A model generated the notes under the pieces. It worked only from the letters and a program-made list of their open reading frames with translations. It had not been told where the DNA came from and ran no database searches. From CATOSP01 sp034422355 (lineage in GTDB: Bacteria > Chloroflexota > Dehalococcoidia > Lucifugimonadales > UBA3495): a stretch of DNA of 64,000 bases. The DNA is taken from NCBI GenBank assembly GCA_034422355.1, contig DAOUJS010000006.1, positions 22,971-86,970 of the forward strand, read 5' to 3'. Positions 8,460 through 17,140 of the stretch are shown here, piece after piece. The translations under genes and the position numbers were made by a program. Positions within the stretch are counted from its first letter, which is position 1. Each line of letters opens with the position of its first letter.

Positions 8460-8723
8460 CTACAACTCAAGCCCTTTAGCCAGCTTCTGCAAGGTCGCGT
8501 CGGCATCGAGGGCTTGCCGACGGGCCAGCACGTAGAGCCTTGCCAATTGCTCATCCTGTTCAGCAGTTGTATACGGATGGTAGAGAAACTCAACAGTCTC
8601 CCCCGACTCGTCAAGTATTTCGAGACCGTAATGAATTGGCCCAGGATACTCCATATCCATAATCAAGACTGAAATTACGTCCACAGAGGTGACGAATCGA
8701 TTATTTTGAGCCCCTTCCTCCAT
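8460..8723 (-). CDS. Small hypothetical protein (87 aa)
   Basis: An 87-aa acidic soluble protein starting MEEGAQNNRF. It has an antiparallel-strand-like pattern (VDVISVLIMDME, YGLEILDESGETVEFLYHPY) and then a helical C-terminal half rich in Ala/Leu/Gln. I do not recognise a family. It lies in a short AT-richer patch (about 8.4-9.35 kb) with another small gene, on the same strand and 58 nt downstream of it, so the two may be cotranscribed and acquired together. Confidence 0.5.
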   Translation of the reverse strand: MEEGAQNNRFVTSVDVISVLIMDMEYPGPIHYGLEILDESGETVEFLYHPYTTAEQDEQLARLYVLARRQALDADATLQKLAKGLEL

Positions 8724-8781
8724 TTCAGTCTACCCTCCGTCGTTCGTCGAACTAATCCTTCTAAAATTTGACCTATCTCGA

Positions 8782-9277
8782 TCATCTCGTCTCTCTTTGC
8801 GAACCACCGAACCCGATATTGCTCGCCATTTCTTCCACGTCACTCTGGATAGCATTCAGGCCCTCGTTAAACCGGAACCGGTCGTGATCGGGAATAGCAC
8901 CGCTATCCCGACTGCGAACGAAGTTTTCCATGTCTCGGATAATTATTCTCGCATTCGCCAGTTTCTCGCGGATATCGGACTGGTCTTCAGGAGAACGAGC
9001 TATGACGTCGGAGATCATCACTCTCAACGTTTGGTAATGCTCTCGGGAAGCCTCCCATCGCCCATTGTCGTGCAAGGTCTTGATGCGCTCGATCAGCCCG
9101 CTCCAAGTCTACCGCCTGCAAATGGTGGGCTATTTGGTCCCTGTTCTCACTCGCCGCCTCTGAAGCAGACCTGGCGCCATGTGCTTCCCTAATGGCCCAA
9201 GCGAGGCCGACCAATGAGACGATGATCCCGAATGCTGTAGCTATATCGCCCCAAGTGACCGACCAGAACTCCGTCAT
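8782..9277 (-). pseudogene. Frameshifted small membrane-anchored helical protein
   Basis: The frame from 9277 encodes MTEFWSVTWGDIATAFG plus a single transmembrane helix (IIVSLVGLAWAI) and a helical region to HHLQAVDLERAD. After about 9100 the sensible continuation (ERIKTLHDNGRWEASREHY and on to IGFGGSQRETR, stop at 8782) is in a different frame. The two open frames overlap at 8987-9075. Together they would give one protein of about 164 aa with an N-terminal anchor and a cytoplasmic coiled-coil domain. TATAAT at 9286-9291 (minus strand) is so close to the start that the transcript would be leaderless. This is either a real frameshift mutation, an assembly error, or programmed slippage. Confidence 0.6.
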
Positions 9278-9390
9278 ACACTACGATTATATCTCTTTTC
9301 TCGCCAAGGAGCTTGAGCAATGAGTTCCGTCAGTATTCGCGCCATCCCTACCCCCTCTTAACGAACAATCGCACAACTTGGCGGCACACC

Positions 9391-10164
9391 TTACTTGGGG
9401 CGGCTGATGGTCACGGGGGCGTCGAAATCGCCCAACCGCAGGATGCGCACCGTCTCCAGCAGGTCGGTGTCCACCACCTGCCCGGCAATCCTGGCCTGTT
9501 TCAGCATCCCCGTCTGCACGTCCAGCCACAGCCGCAGGTCTACCGGATGCCCTGTCCCGGCCGCGGGCGCAAGGCCCTTCAGATCGCCGGAGGTTACGCT
9601 GCCCTCGACCAGGTGGGACGGTTCCCCGTCCAGGTCCATCGTGCCCTCCCAGCGTGGGGAGTCCATCGCATCGAGAATCTCCACCAGCGTCTCGCCAAGG
9701 TTGGACAGCGTTATCGGGACCATCATAACAGGCACCGCCCGCCATTGGCCCGAGACCATGTCTGTCATGTAGGCATCGCCGTCGATGGTAATGACCTCCA
9801 CTTCCACGAATGCCCCCTGCAACGCCGCCACCGCATCGACCGTGAACTGTGACTTGGCCGGCAACTCCACCACCCCCGCCGCCCGGTCCATCTCCAGTCC
9901 CGGAAACAGCACCGTGGTCCCTACCTCGTGCTCCAGGGAAAACTCCGCTGTCTCAAGAGCCAGCAGCCCGTCCGCCGCCCGGCGCAGAAGTGATTCCGGG
10001 TCCGGCAGTGGCGTGGGAGTGGGCGGCGGCTCGGTCGGTGTTGCAGTGGGTAGTTGTCCGCACCCAGGCAAGGTCACGGCCAGCAGCAGCACAACCAGCG
10101 CCCCAACGAGGGGCCATCGTGATTCTGTTGGAAGGAGGATGCGGGCCGACAACCTCGGCAGCAT
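9391..10164 (-). CDS. LppX/LprG-type lipoprotein
   Basis: A 257-aa secreted lipoprotein. The N-terminal signal ends in the lipobox LPGC (Cys35), followed by a Thr/Pro spacer (TATPTEPPPTPTPLPD). The mature part has the pattern of LppX_LprAFG-type proteins (SLLRRAADGLLALETAEFSLEHE... then alternating strands GDAYMTDMVSGQW, LDGEPSHLVEGSVTSGDL, VDLRLWLDVQTGMLKQARIAG). Characterised relatives carry acylated lipids across the cell envelope. Its start overlaps the stop of the upstream beta-propeller gene (TGATG at 10164), so the two are translationally coupled and probably act together at the cell surface. Confidence 0.8.
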   Translation of the reverse strand: MLPRLSARILLPTESRWPLVGALVVLLLAVTLPGCGQLPTATPTEPPPTPTPLPDPESLLRRAADGLLALETAEFSLEHEVGTTVLFPGLEMDRAAGVVELPAKSQFTVDAVAALQGAFVEVEVITIDGDAYMTDMVSGQWRAVPVMMVPITLSNLGETLVEILDAMDSPRWEGTMDLDGEPSHLVEGSVTSGDLKGLAPAAGTGHPVDLRLWLDVQTGMLKQARIAGQVVDTDLLETVRILRLGDFDAPVTISRPK

Positions 10165-11510
10165 CAGTTCCAGGACCAGAAAGCCAGCTTGCCCGCCGCC
10201 ACTTCCTGCACTGCCCCGCTTTCAACATCCAGCACGAAGACGCGGTCGCCCCGGGGCCCGTACCCGTTGACGCTGCCCGCCGCTGTTGATTCCCTCCCGG
10301 CGAACACAAGCCGGGTGCCATCGGGAGACCAGGGGGAGTGAGAGTAACCGTACTGGTCGAAGAACCAAAGCATGATGCCCGTGTCCGGCGACGGACGGAA
10401 ACTGAACAACTGTACCGGCTCCGACCCGGCCCCCGTTTCCACCCACCACCTGGCCCGCTCCCCCGAATCGTCCAGGTCCAGCCACGCCAACTTGTCTCCC
10501 GAAGGCGACCAGTAAAAGCAGACAATCGCTCCCTCGGCAACGTCACGCACCGAGTCTCCGTCGCTGGCCACCACACGCAGCCGCTCAAACCCGGAGACTC
10601 CAGCCTCTCGCCCATCGACCACGGCCAACTCTCCTCCAGCGGGCGACCAGGCGAAGGCTGCTGATCGTCCCACATCCGCCACCGCACGGGGCTCCGAGCC
10701 ATCCCGCGACCGGGCCAGGTGCAGCGAGTCCTCCCCTTCCCGGCTCTCCACATAGGCCAACAGTTGCCTATCCGGTGACAGGGCCGGCACCCGGAACCCT
10801 ACCAAGTCCGACGCCAGCACCGGCATGGGCACATCGTATGGCCTCCGCGCGACCAACAATTCCCCGCCCACGTGGATGGCTATCATCTCCCCGCCGGAAC
10901 TCCAGTGAAAGTACAGAGGCGCACCCGTGGTAACGCGGACCGGAGCAGACCCGCCCTCCACGTCCACCACCCATAAGTCCAGTCCGTCCTGCCCGCCTGC
11001 CAGGATTCCCAGGGCAGCGCTGTCGGGAGACCAGTACAGGTAGTGGGGAGCGCCCTGCGCTACCAGGGCCGGGATATCATTCGTGAAGACCGTCCTAGAC
11101 TGCCCCGTTGCAGCCTCGATGACCTCAACCGTCACCACCGCCTGCCCACCGGCCACCCCGACATGGGACGCCGCGATTTTCGTCCCGTCCGGCGACCACG
11201 TGGGCCAAGTGTACAGATTGTCCCGCTCTGCGGGGCGGGAGAGCAGGCCCGCGGCCCTTCCCAGGTCCGCTGCTCCCGCCCCCGTCAGCCTTAGCTGGCC
11301 CGTGCCATCGCCATTGATGGTGAAAATATCCCCGCCGTCGTCAACGTATACAATGCGGTCTACGGCCAACCCATCGTTCCTCGGCTCCTCTACCACGCCG
11401 TCTATCCCTCCGCCTGTAGTTGCCTTCGTCGCGCAGGCGATGGCCAGCAGGACTATTGCCAGCCCCGCCCATGCCCACTTCCCTGTCCAAAACTCCAGAC
11501 CTGGGGTCAT
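10164..11510 (-). CDS. TolB/PD40-like beta-propeller lipoprotein
   Basis: About 448 aa from MTPGLEFW (11510). This start is chosen because it places a signal peptide with lipobox LLAIAC at the N-terminus; an upstream GTG at 11579 is the alternative. The mature protein is built of PD40/WD40-like blades: IVYVDDGGDIFTINGDGTG, WPTWSPDGTKIAASH, LYWSPDSAALGIL, FHWSSGGEMIAIH, ALSPDRQLLAYVES, FAWSPAGGELAVV, FYWSPSGDKLAWL and SPWSPDGTRLVFAG. These are typical of periplasmic or surface TolB-type propellers. It is the first gene of a two-gene unit with the LppX-like lipoprotein. The ligand is unknown; a scaffold or polysaccharide-binding role is plausible. Confidence 0.75.
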   Translation of the reverse strand: MTPGLEFWTGKWAWAGLAIVLLAIACATKATTGGGIDGVVEEPRNDGLAVDRIVYVDDGGDIFTINGDGTGQLRLTGAGAADLGRAAGLLSRPAERDNLYTWPTWSPDGTKIAASHVGVAGGQAVVTVEVIEAATGQSRTVFTNDIPALVAQGAPHYLYWSPDSAALGILAGGQDGLDLWVVDVEGGSAPVRVTTGAPLYFHWSSGGEMIAIHVGGELLVARRPYDVPMPVLASDLVGFRVPALSPDRQLLAYVESREGEDSLHLARSRDGSEPRAVADVGRSAAFAWSPAGGELAVVDGREAGVSGFERLRVVASDGDSVRDVAEGAIVCFYWSPSGDKLAWLDLDDSGERARWWVETGAGSEPVQLFSFRPSPDTGIMLWFFDQYGYSHSPWSPDGTRLVFAGRESTAAGSVNGYGPRGDRVFVLDVESGAVQEVAAGKLAFWSWN

Positions 11511-12003
11511 GTCACCAGCCGATTCGCCTGCTTTCAAAGACCGGGTCCCAGAATCTACCGCCATCCCTTTTGTTGCCACAGAATAGCACCGGCCACAGAC
11601 CCTAGCAAACGCGGTTCATCGCCGCCCAGGGCTTTCCCCTCACCTCTCTCCCTGGCAGGGGAGGCGTGACCTCCGGGCAATTCACTCTTAAAGGGGAAAG
11701 ACCTTGACTACCGACCCATAAGCATGGACACCTTCTCCCCAATCCTTGATAACTTGAGGGCCAATGGGAAAACAAAGCCACCGATGGTTAATCCCCTTGA
11801 CCCCGCCATTGACAGCCCTCGCACAAGTGTGGGAACCGCCGCCCACCCCATAGATTTCTCCCACACGCACGGCAGCAACACCAACACCACTGTCCCGGTT
11901 GACCATGTTAAAATACTGGGCGTCAACCACATTTCCCTGTAGGCCCAGCTACGATTGTCCACGCCATCAACCCCATTACTACTGTTACCTTGCAGAAAAT
12001 AAA
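11511..12003. other. Intergenic region without a supported gene
   Basis: About 490 nt separate the divergent beta-propeller gene and obgE. Two short open frames exist (72 aa plus at 11724-11942, 80 aa minus at 11688-11930), but neither has a ribosome site, known motif or clear coding bias. The stretch is AT-richer than its surroundings. It probably contains the obgE promoter, but I could not place one with confidence. Confidence 0.4.
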
Positions 12004-13287
12004 ATGATAGACAGTGTTAGGTTAGATATAAAAGCCGGTAACGGGGGCAACGGATGCACCAGCTTCCTCCGGCAAAAGTACCACGCCCGAGGGGGGCCTG
12101 ACGGGGGAGACGGTGGTCATGGAGGTAACGCATTTCTCCAGGGTGATCCGTCCTACAACACTCTGCTGCATCTGAGATTCACCAGCACTATCTACGTCGA
12201 CCGCGGTGTCCACGGGAAGGGAAAGAACCAGACGGGCCGCAATGGACAGGACCAGACATTGAAAGTCCCCCTTGGCACCCAGGTATGGAGGCGGGAGCTG
12301 GACGGTACCCGTACATTGCTGGCGGACATCTGTGATGAGACCCCCGTGATGGTCGCGCAGGGCGGTCTAGGCGGTTGGGGGAATGCCCGGTACGTCTCCG
12401 CCACCAATCAGGAGCCGGTCCTCTCCCAGCGGGGGGGCGAGGGAGAGCGCGTGACCCTGTTCCTGGAGCTGAAGCTGCTGGCGGATGTGGCTTTGGTCGC
12501 CCGCCCCAACGCGGGCAAGTCCACCCTGATATCCCGGAGCACCGGCGCCAAGCCCAGGGTGGCGGACTACCCTTTTACCACCGTCGAGCCAGTGTTGGGC
12601 GTTGTGTACGTCCACGACAGGGACTTCGTGCTGATGGAAATCCCCGGACTGCTGGAGGGCGCCCATCAGGGCATCGGATTGGGACACCAGTTCCTGCGGC
12701 ACGCGGAGAGGGCGCGGTTGTACATTCACCTCGTGGACGGTCTGTCCGACGATGCCCTGGCCGACCTGGATATGATCAACGAGGAACTTCGCCAGTTCAG
12801 CCCCGATCTGGTGGAGAAGCCCCAGATTGTCGCCGTCAACAAGCTCGACGTGACCGAGGTGAGGGAGAAACGGGAGACCTTGTGCGCGGCCATACTGGAA
12901 CGCCCAAGGCCGGGTGGTACGCCCCCGCAGGTGTTCTTCATCTCTGCCGTGACCGGGGAGGGTGTGGACGCCCTGATGTCGGCAGTGTTGCAGATGCTGG
13001 ACACCCTGCCCAGGGATATTGCCGAGACCACCGTTACCGCTGAGGCCCCAACGGGAAGGCGGCGAATGGACCGGAGCAGCATGGTGACGGTGGAGAACGG
13101 CGTTTACGTGGTCCACTCCGAGCGGCTGGAGAGGCTGGTCGCCCTGGCCGACACCCGGGACGGCCGGGTCCTGCTGCAACTCTGGCGCGAGATGGGGCGC
13201 GACGGTATCGCCGCCCGTCTCGAGCAGGCGGGTATTGAGGCGGGGGATACCATCCGCATCGGGAAAGCGGAAGTTGAGTGGTTCTAG
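12004..13287 (+). CDS. obgE: GTPase Obg
   Basis: A 427-aa ribosome-associated GTPase. The Obg domain is recognised by its glycine-rich N-terminus (KAGNGGNGCTSFLRQKY, RGGPDGGDGGHGG). The G domain has ARPNAGKST (about residues 166-174), a G3 region EIPGLLEGA where DIPG is usual, and G4 VNKLDV. The C-terminal OCT domain (ENGVYVVHSERLERLVAL ... GDTIRIGKAEVEWF) is complete. The start at 12004 gives the usual short N-terminus; the ribosome site is weak. The conserved rplU-rpmA pair is not upstream. nadD follows after 91 nt, an arrangement common in several phyla. Role: 50S assembly and stress control. Confidence 0.95.
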   Translation: MIDSVRLDIKAGNGGNGCTSFLRQKYHARGGPDGGDGGHGGNAFLQGDPSYNTLLHLRFTSTIYVDRGVHGKGKNQTGRNGQDQTLKVPLGTQVWRRELDGTRTLLADICDETPVMVAQGGLGGWGNARYVSATNQEPVLSQRGGEGERVTLFLELKLLADVALVARPNAGKSTLISRSTGAKPRVADYPFTTVEPVLGVVYVHDRDFVLMEIPGLLEGAHQGIGLGHQFLRHAERARLYIHLVDGLSDDALADLDMINEELRQFSPDLVEKPQIVAVNKLDVTEVREKRETLCAAILERPRPGGTPPQVFFISAVTGEGVDALMSAVLQMLDTLPRDIAETTVTAEAPTGRRRMDRSSMVTVENGVYVVHSERLERLVALADTRDGRVLLQLWREMGRDGIAARLEQAGIEAGDTIRIGKAEVEWF

Positions 13288-13378
13288 GCCGGGTGACCCT
13301 AATACGGAGAACACTACAGAGAACACTGCTCCAGACCGCTTTGCTGGCCGGGGAGCCGCGACGAGGATACGCCCCCCG

Positions 13379-13990
13379 ATGAAGCTGGGCATAATGGGCG
13401 GCACCTTCGACCCGGTCCACGTGGGACACCTGCTGATTGCCGAGAACGCCCGGCACGCTCTGGGTCTCGATCATGTGCTCTTCGTGCCGGCGGGCCGGCC
13501 GTGGCTGCGGGGTGATGCCAAAATCTCGGAAGCGCAGCACCGGATGAGGATGGTGGAGCTGGCCATCGACGGGAACCCGGCCTTCAGCGCCAGCGCCGTC
13601 GAGATAGACAGGCCCGGACCCACCTACACGGTAGATACCCTTGAATCCCTCAAGGATGAGTACGGCGAGGATACGGAGTTCTTCTTCATAATAGGGACCG
13701 ATGCTCTGGTCAACCTTGACCGCTGGAGGTCCCCGGCCCGCCTGTTCGAGCTTTGCACCCTGGCTATATTCGGCAGGAATGACGGGGAGGACTCGTTGAC
13801 CCTGTCCTACCGCCTGACGCACCAGTTTCCCCAGATCGTAGACGCAGTGGTGTGGATGGGGCGCAGCCTGACCAGCATCAGCAGTACGGACATCCGCCGC
13901 CGCATCGCCTCCGCCGAGCCGGTCCGCTACATGGTGCCCGGCGTCGTCGAGCAGTACATCCGCGAACACGGGCTCTACCTGCCGGATTAG
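13379..13990 (+). CDS. nadD: Nicotinate-nucleotide adenylyltransferase
   Basis: A 203-aa enzyme that converts nicotinate mononucleotide and ATP to deamido-NAD in NAD synthesis. The start MKLGIMGGTFDPVHVGH (13379) places the nucleotidyl-transferase motif GTFDPVHxGH at residues 8-17. The second signature, SISSTDIRRRI, lies near the C-terminus, and FFFIIGTDALVNLDRW is the typical central motif. The frame extends upstream into obgE, but the conserved N-terminus fixes the start. It is cotranscribed with obgE. A rsfS gene, which often follows nadD, is absent here. Confidence 0.95.
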   Translation: MKLGIMGGTFDPVHVGHLLIAENARHALGLDHVLFVPAGRPWLRGDAKISEAQHRMRMVELAIDGNPAFSASAVEIDRPGPTYTVDTLESLKDEYGEDTEFFFIIGTDALVNLDRWRSPARLFELCTLAIFGRNDGEDSLTLSYRLTHQFPQIVDAVVWMGRSLTSISSTDIRRRIASAEPVRYMVPGVVEQYIREHGLYLPD

Positions 13991-14091
13991 CGTTTCCCCA
14001 AAACCCTTGTAAGCCGGCTGCCCGCTATTGCCGCGACGGCTGAGATATGGTGTATCATCCCTGCTAACATTCTCCAAGAGGGTTATCGATT

Positions 14092-14658
14092 GTGGCGGGA
14101 CATGCTGACCGGCTCCTGGATCTGGCAATGCGGATAGGGGCCTTGACCTACGGAGATTACACCCTGTCCTGGGGAGGCAAGTCCAGATTCTACTTCGACG
14201 GACGGTTGCTGACCCTGGAACCGGAGGGAGCATACATCATCGGCAAGTCCCTCCTGCCCTATGTCACTGGGGCAGGCGCAACTGCCGTGGGCGGCCCGAC
14301 CCTGGGAGCAGATCCGATGGTCGCCGCCATCGCCATGACCAGCCACATGGCGGGAGAGCATATCTGTGGCTTCATCGTGCGCAAAGAGACCAAGGGCCAC
14401 GGGACCGGAAAGCTCATCGAGGGGCCGCTGACCCCGGGCAGCAGGGTGGCCATCGTGGACGACACCTGCTCCACCGGCGGATCCCTGTTTCATGCCATCG
14501 CCGCCGCCGAGGATGCGGGCTGCGAGGTAGTGAAGGTGCTGTCGATCCTAGACCGGCGCGAGGGAGGCTCGGAGAAGCTCCAGGAGCGGGGCTACAACTT
14601 CTCCTCTCTGCTGGTGGCCACGCCCGGGGGCGAGATCATGGTGGCCCAGGACGCATAG
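14092..14658 (+). CDS. pyrE: Orotate phosphoribosyltransferase
   Basis: A 188-aa type I phosphoribosyltransferase of pyrimidine synthesis (orotate + PRPP to OMP). The PRPP-binding loop VAIVDDTCSTGGS is at about residues 121-133. Other family marks are TLSWGGKSRFYFDGR (an orotate-side region), VGGPTLGADPMVAAIA and FIVRKETKGHGTG. The GTG at 14092 is taken as the start, with GAGGG about 10 nt upstream. An upstream TATCAT at 14053-14058 may be its -10 box. It stands apart from other pyr genes and is convergent with the TIMP-like gene, 21 nt away. Confidence 0.9.
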   Translation: MAGHADRLLDLAMRIGALTYGDYTLSWGGKSRFYFDGRLLTLEPEGAYIIGKSLLPYVTGAGATAVGGPTLGADPMVAAIAMTSHMAGEHICGFIVRKETKGHGTGKLIEGPLTPGSRVAIVDDTCSTGGSLFHAIAAAEDAGCEVVKVLSILDRREGGSEKLQERGYNFSSLLVATPGGEIMVAQDA

Positions 14659-14679
14659 CCGGGCGAATCGGGAAGACTT

Positions 14680-15312
14680 CTACCCCCGACTTCTCCTGCG
14701 TGCGAACATTGCGCCGACGGCGGCTAATACAGCCGCTGCCGCAACTATTGCCAGGATGATCGTCCGTGTGATGCGCGTCCCCGAGTCCTGGGGCTGCCCG
14801 GGCGATGTTCCGACCGTTCCGCCTTGAGGCGGATTCCCCTTGCCGAAGGCGTCAACGTCTTCTTGCGCTTCCTGCAGTAGGGCCGTGCGGCTGCAGATGT
14901 TCGCGCTGAGGTTGGGTACATGCTCGGCAGCCTTGTAGGCGTAGACCACGTACTCCGCGCCCTCGACAAAGGCGAAGCCGCAGCTTCCGCCTGTCGGTGG
15001 GGTGGTGAGAGTGATGTTCTCCTCTACGGCGCCTTTCCAGACGGTGCTGACACTGAAGCCTACTGTGGTAATGTCACTGGGTGAGTAAGACAAAGCATTC
15101 GGGTCGAATGAGTGGTGGACTGACAGGACTCTCCCGGCAAATACGACGTCGAATTTCTCAATTTCCTCGGACGGGGAGCCGGGCACTACGCACTTGCAGG
15201 CGTAGGCCTGGTTCTTGTTGCCAAGGAGCCACAGGACAGCGAGCAGGAGGGCAAGGCCCGCCCCGGCTATGTACACGCCCCCTGTAATCGTGCCCTTGGG
15301 ATTAGTGCGCAA
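14680..15312 (-). CDS. TIMP/netrin-like domain membrane protein
   Basis: A 210-aa envelope protein. An N-terminal hydrophobic segment (AGAGLALLLAVLWLLG) is followed by YACKCVVPGS at the start of the mature part. This Cys-x-Cys entry, with FDVVFAGRVLSVH, VGFSVSTVWKGAVEENITLTT and GGSCGFAFVEGAEYVVYAY, is the layout of bacterial TIMP/NTR-like OB-fold domains. A Gly/Pro-rich spacer and a C-terminal helix (IILAIVAAAAVLAAVGAMF) with RRRSRG anchor it. Known eukaryotic TIMPs inhibit metalloproteases through the N-terminal Cys; function in bacteria is largely unknown. It starts 3 nt after the stop of the ygfZ-like gene, so they form one operon. Confidence 0.7.
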   Translation of the reverse strand: MRTNPKGTITGGVYIAGAGLALLLAVLWLLGNKNQAYACKCVVPGSPSEEIEKFDVVFAGRVLSVHHSFDPNALSYSPSDITTVGFSVSTVWKGAVEENITLTTPPTGGSCGFAFVEGAEYVVYAYKAAEHVPNLSANICSRTALLQEAQEDVDAFGKGNPPQGGTVGTSPGQPQDSGTRITRTIILAIVAAAAVLAAVGAMFARRRSRG

Positions 15313-15315
15313 TAC

Positions 15316-16401
15316 CTACCCCTCGCCCGGGCCGAAGAGTTGGGGCAGGTCCTGTATCTCCGCTGAACCCTGTGCCGGAGCCTCCAGTTCTAGGCTCATC
15401 CCCGGCTCGGCGTTGGCCTTCCTGACGTAGCCCATGCCGATGGGGCTATCGGAGCCGGGCAGGTGGGTGATTGATGTCACCGTTCCCGCTTGCTTGCCGT
15501 CGCTGAGGAGCGCGGCGCCCGGCGCGGCCTGCGCGTCGGGTGAGAAATTCAGGCGCACCAGGTACTTCTGCACCCGCTGGTAGGTGTCCAGCCTTGCGAT
15601 GACCTCCTGGCCGATGTAGCAGCCCTTGGCGAAGTCTATGGAGCCGATAAGCCCGGCCTCCAGGGGGTTGTAGGGTTCGCCCATCTCGCTGCCGTGGGCG
15701 GGTACGGCGTACCTGACCCTGGCGGACTCAACGGCGTCGGAGCCGGCTGGGACAATACCCTGGTGAGCCAGGGCTTCCCAGACCGTCTGTGCGGCCTCCG
15801 TTGATGCCAGCACGTCAAAACTGGCAAGGTCCCCCATCGGGCGGCAGATGATGCGCACCTCCTCCCCGCCTATGGACGCCGGGACGTTGTGGTATGGGGC
15901 CAGTCCTTCCAACGAGACGCTGGCGGCTTCCTCCAGGGCCAGGCCGCTGCCGGGGCCGATGACCGACAGCATGGCCGTGGTGGAGGTCACGTCCTCCACC
16001 TCCAGGTCCTCCATGATGGTGTACTTGTCCAGGAACTCGATGACCTGCTCCTGCGCGCTGGGGCTGGTGATCAGCAGCACATCCTCGCCCCGGTTGACCA
16101 CGCCGATGAGGTCCAGGATGCGGCCCCGGTCGGTGGTCAGGATCGTTGGCGCGCCCTGCCCCGGCGCAAGGTCAATGACCTTGTTGGTGGAGAGGCGGTT
16201 GAGCAGGTCCAGTGCGTCCTCGCCGGTGGCCTTGAGGCGGCCCACGCAGGAGGCGTCATGGACCGCGGCGGCGCTGGTGATGGCGGCGTACTCGGCGGCG
16301 ATGTCCGAATACACTGCGGGGGTCTCCCACCCGTGGCTGTTGCGGAAGATCGCGCCGGTGGCTGCCTCGGCATCGTAGAGGGCAGAGCGTTGCGTGGTCA
16401 T
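15316..16401 (-). CDS. ygfZ: YgfZ/GcvT folate-binding protein
   Basis: A 361-aa protein of the aminomethyltransferase/YgfZ family. The start MTTQRSALYDAEAATG (16401) has GGAGG 5 nt upstream. The diagnostic YgfZ motif KGCYIGQE is present (FAKGCYIGQEVIARL). The N-terminal half follows GcvT (ATGEDALDLLNRLSTNKV, PTILTTDRGRILDLIGVV) and the C-terminal barrel is complete. The family binds tetrahydrofolate and supports maturation or repair of some iron-sulfur enzymes such as MiaB. The neighbouring IscA/ErpA-like gene upstream agrees with this role, although a terminator lies between them. No glycine-cleavage partners are nearby, which favours YgfZ over GcvT. Confidence 0.85.
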   Translation of the reverse strand: MTTQRSALYDAEAATGAIFRNSHGWETPAVYSDIAAEYAAITSAAAVHDASCVGRLKATGEDALDLLNRLSTNKVIDLAPGQGAPTILTTDRGRILDLIGVVNRGEDVLLITSPSAQEQVIEFLDKYTIMEDLEVEDVTSTTAMLSVIGPGSGLALEEAASVSLEGLAPYHNVPASIGGEEVRIICRPMGDLASFDVLASTEAAQTVWEALAHQGIVPAGSDAVESARVRYAVPAHGSEMGEPYNPLEAGLIGSIDFAKGCYIGQEVIARLDTYQRVQKYLVRLNFSPDAQAAPGAALLSDGKQAGTVTSITHLPGSDSPIGMGYVRKANAEPGMSLELEAPAQGSAEIQDLPQLFGPGEG

Positions 16402-16434
16402 CGTGGCCTCCGTGAAGGGGTGTGTCGGGGATAC

Positions 16435-16469
16435 AAAAAGCGCCGCCTTCAACGTTGCAAAGGCGGCGC
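16435..16469 (-). terminator. Rho-independent terminator of the IscA-like gene
   Basis: Read on the minus strand, GCGCCGCCTT pairs with AAGGCGGCGC (16460-16469 with 16440-16449, 10-nt loop), followed directly by TTTTTG. It lies 24 nt beyond the IscA-like stop and before the ygfZ-like start, separating the two transcription units. Confidence 0.85.
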
Positions 16470-16492
16470 GTGCTGGCGGGTGCGCAGGGCGG

Positions 16493-16849
16493 CTATACGC
16501 CGAAGGAAGTGCCGCAGCCGCAGGTCTTCTTGGCGTTGGGGTTGGAGAAGACGAACCCCTTGCCGTTCAGCCCGTCGGAGAACTCCAACTCGGTGCCGAC
16601 GAGGTAGATGTAGCTCTTCTTGTCCACCATGACCTTGATGCCGTACTGCTCGACTATCTTGTCGGTCTCAAGCACCTCGTCGGTGATCTTCAGGTCGTAG
16701 GTCAGGCCTGAGCAGCCGCCGCCCTTGACGGCGACGCGAAGCCCCACGTTCTTCTCAATACCCTCTTTAGCGGCGAAGTACCTGACCTTCTCGGCGGCCT
16801 TCTCGCTGATCGTCACCCCAAGCTCAACGCCGTCCATCGTGATAGCCAT
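16493..16849 (-). CDS. IscA/SufA/ErpA-type iron-sulfur assembly protein
   Basis: A 118-aa A-type carrier that receives and delivers [Fe-S] clusters to apo-proteins. The three conserved cysteines are present: C46 in GGGCSGLTY and C110/C112 in the C-terminal CGCG motif. The length is normal for the family. A 21-nt spacer separates it from its own terminator, so it is monocistronic and lies apart from any suf or isc operon. It is not possible from sequence alone to choose between IscA, SufA and ErpA names. The many iron-sulfur proteins nearby (ActB2, Rieske) are likely clients of such carriers. Confidence 0.9.
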   Translation of the reverse strand: MAITMDGVELGVTISEKAAEKVRYFAAKEGIEKNVGLRVAVKGGGCSGLTYDLKITDEVLETDKIVEQYGIKVMVDKKSYIYLVGTELEFSDGLNGKGFVFSNPNAKKTCGCGTSFGV

Positions 16850-17140
16850 CCGGTCCTCCTGCGGCAGAGACTCCCACGGGCAAAAAGCCCAAAACGCTGC
16901 CAGTAATTGGGATCATTCTATGAGAATGGAGCCCCCGGCGTCAAGCGCGATATGACCCTGCATGACCCTGCGGGAACGGGGCGGATTCTTGTAAGGCTTT
17001 GGGGGCGCGTGTAGAATTGACCCAATTCCCCCAGACTCGCCTTCCGGGAACGGATCCTAATCCGCCGCCTCCCGGCCGGCACGCCGGTGTATGGTAGTCC
17101 GTAGCCGGCTGAGGGACGACGTTTTCAGAGGAGGACCGCA

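Noticed and set aside
11688..11942. Short open frames (72 aa plus, 80 aa minus) between the propeller gene and obgE
   Set aside because: No ribosome site, no recognisable family and no match between the two frames; treated as intergenic.
12367..13404. 345-aa minus-strand open frame
   Set aside because: Antisense shadow of obgE.
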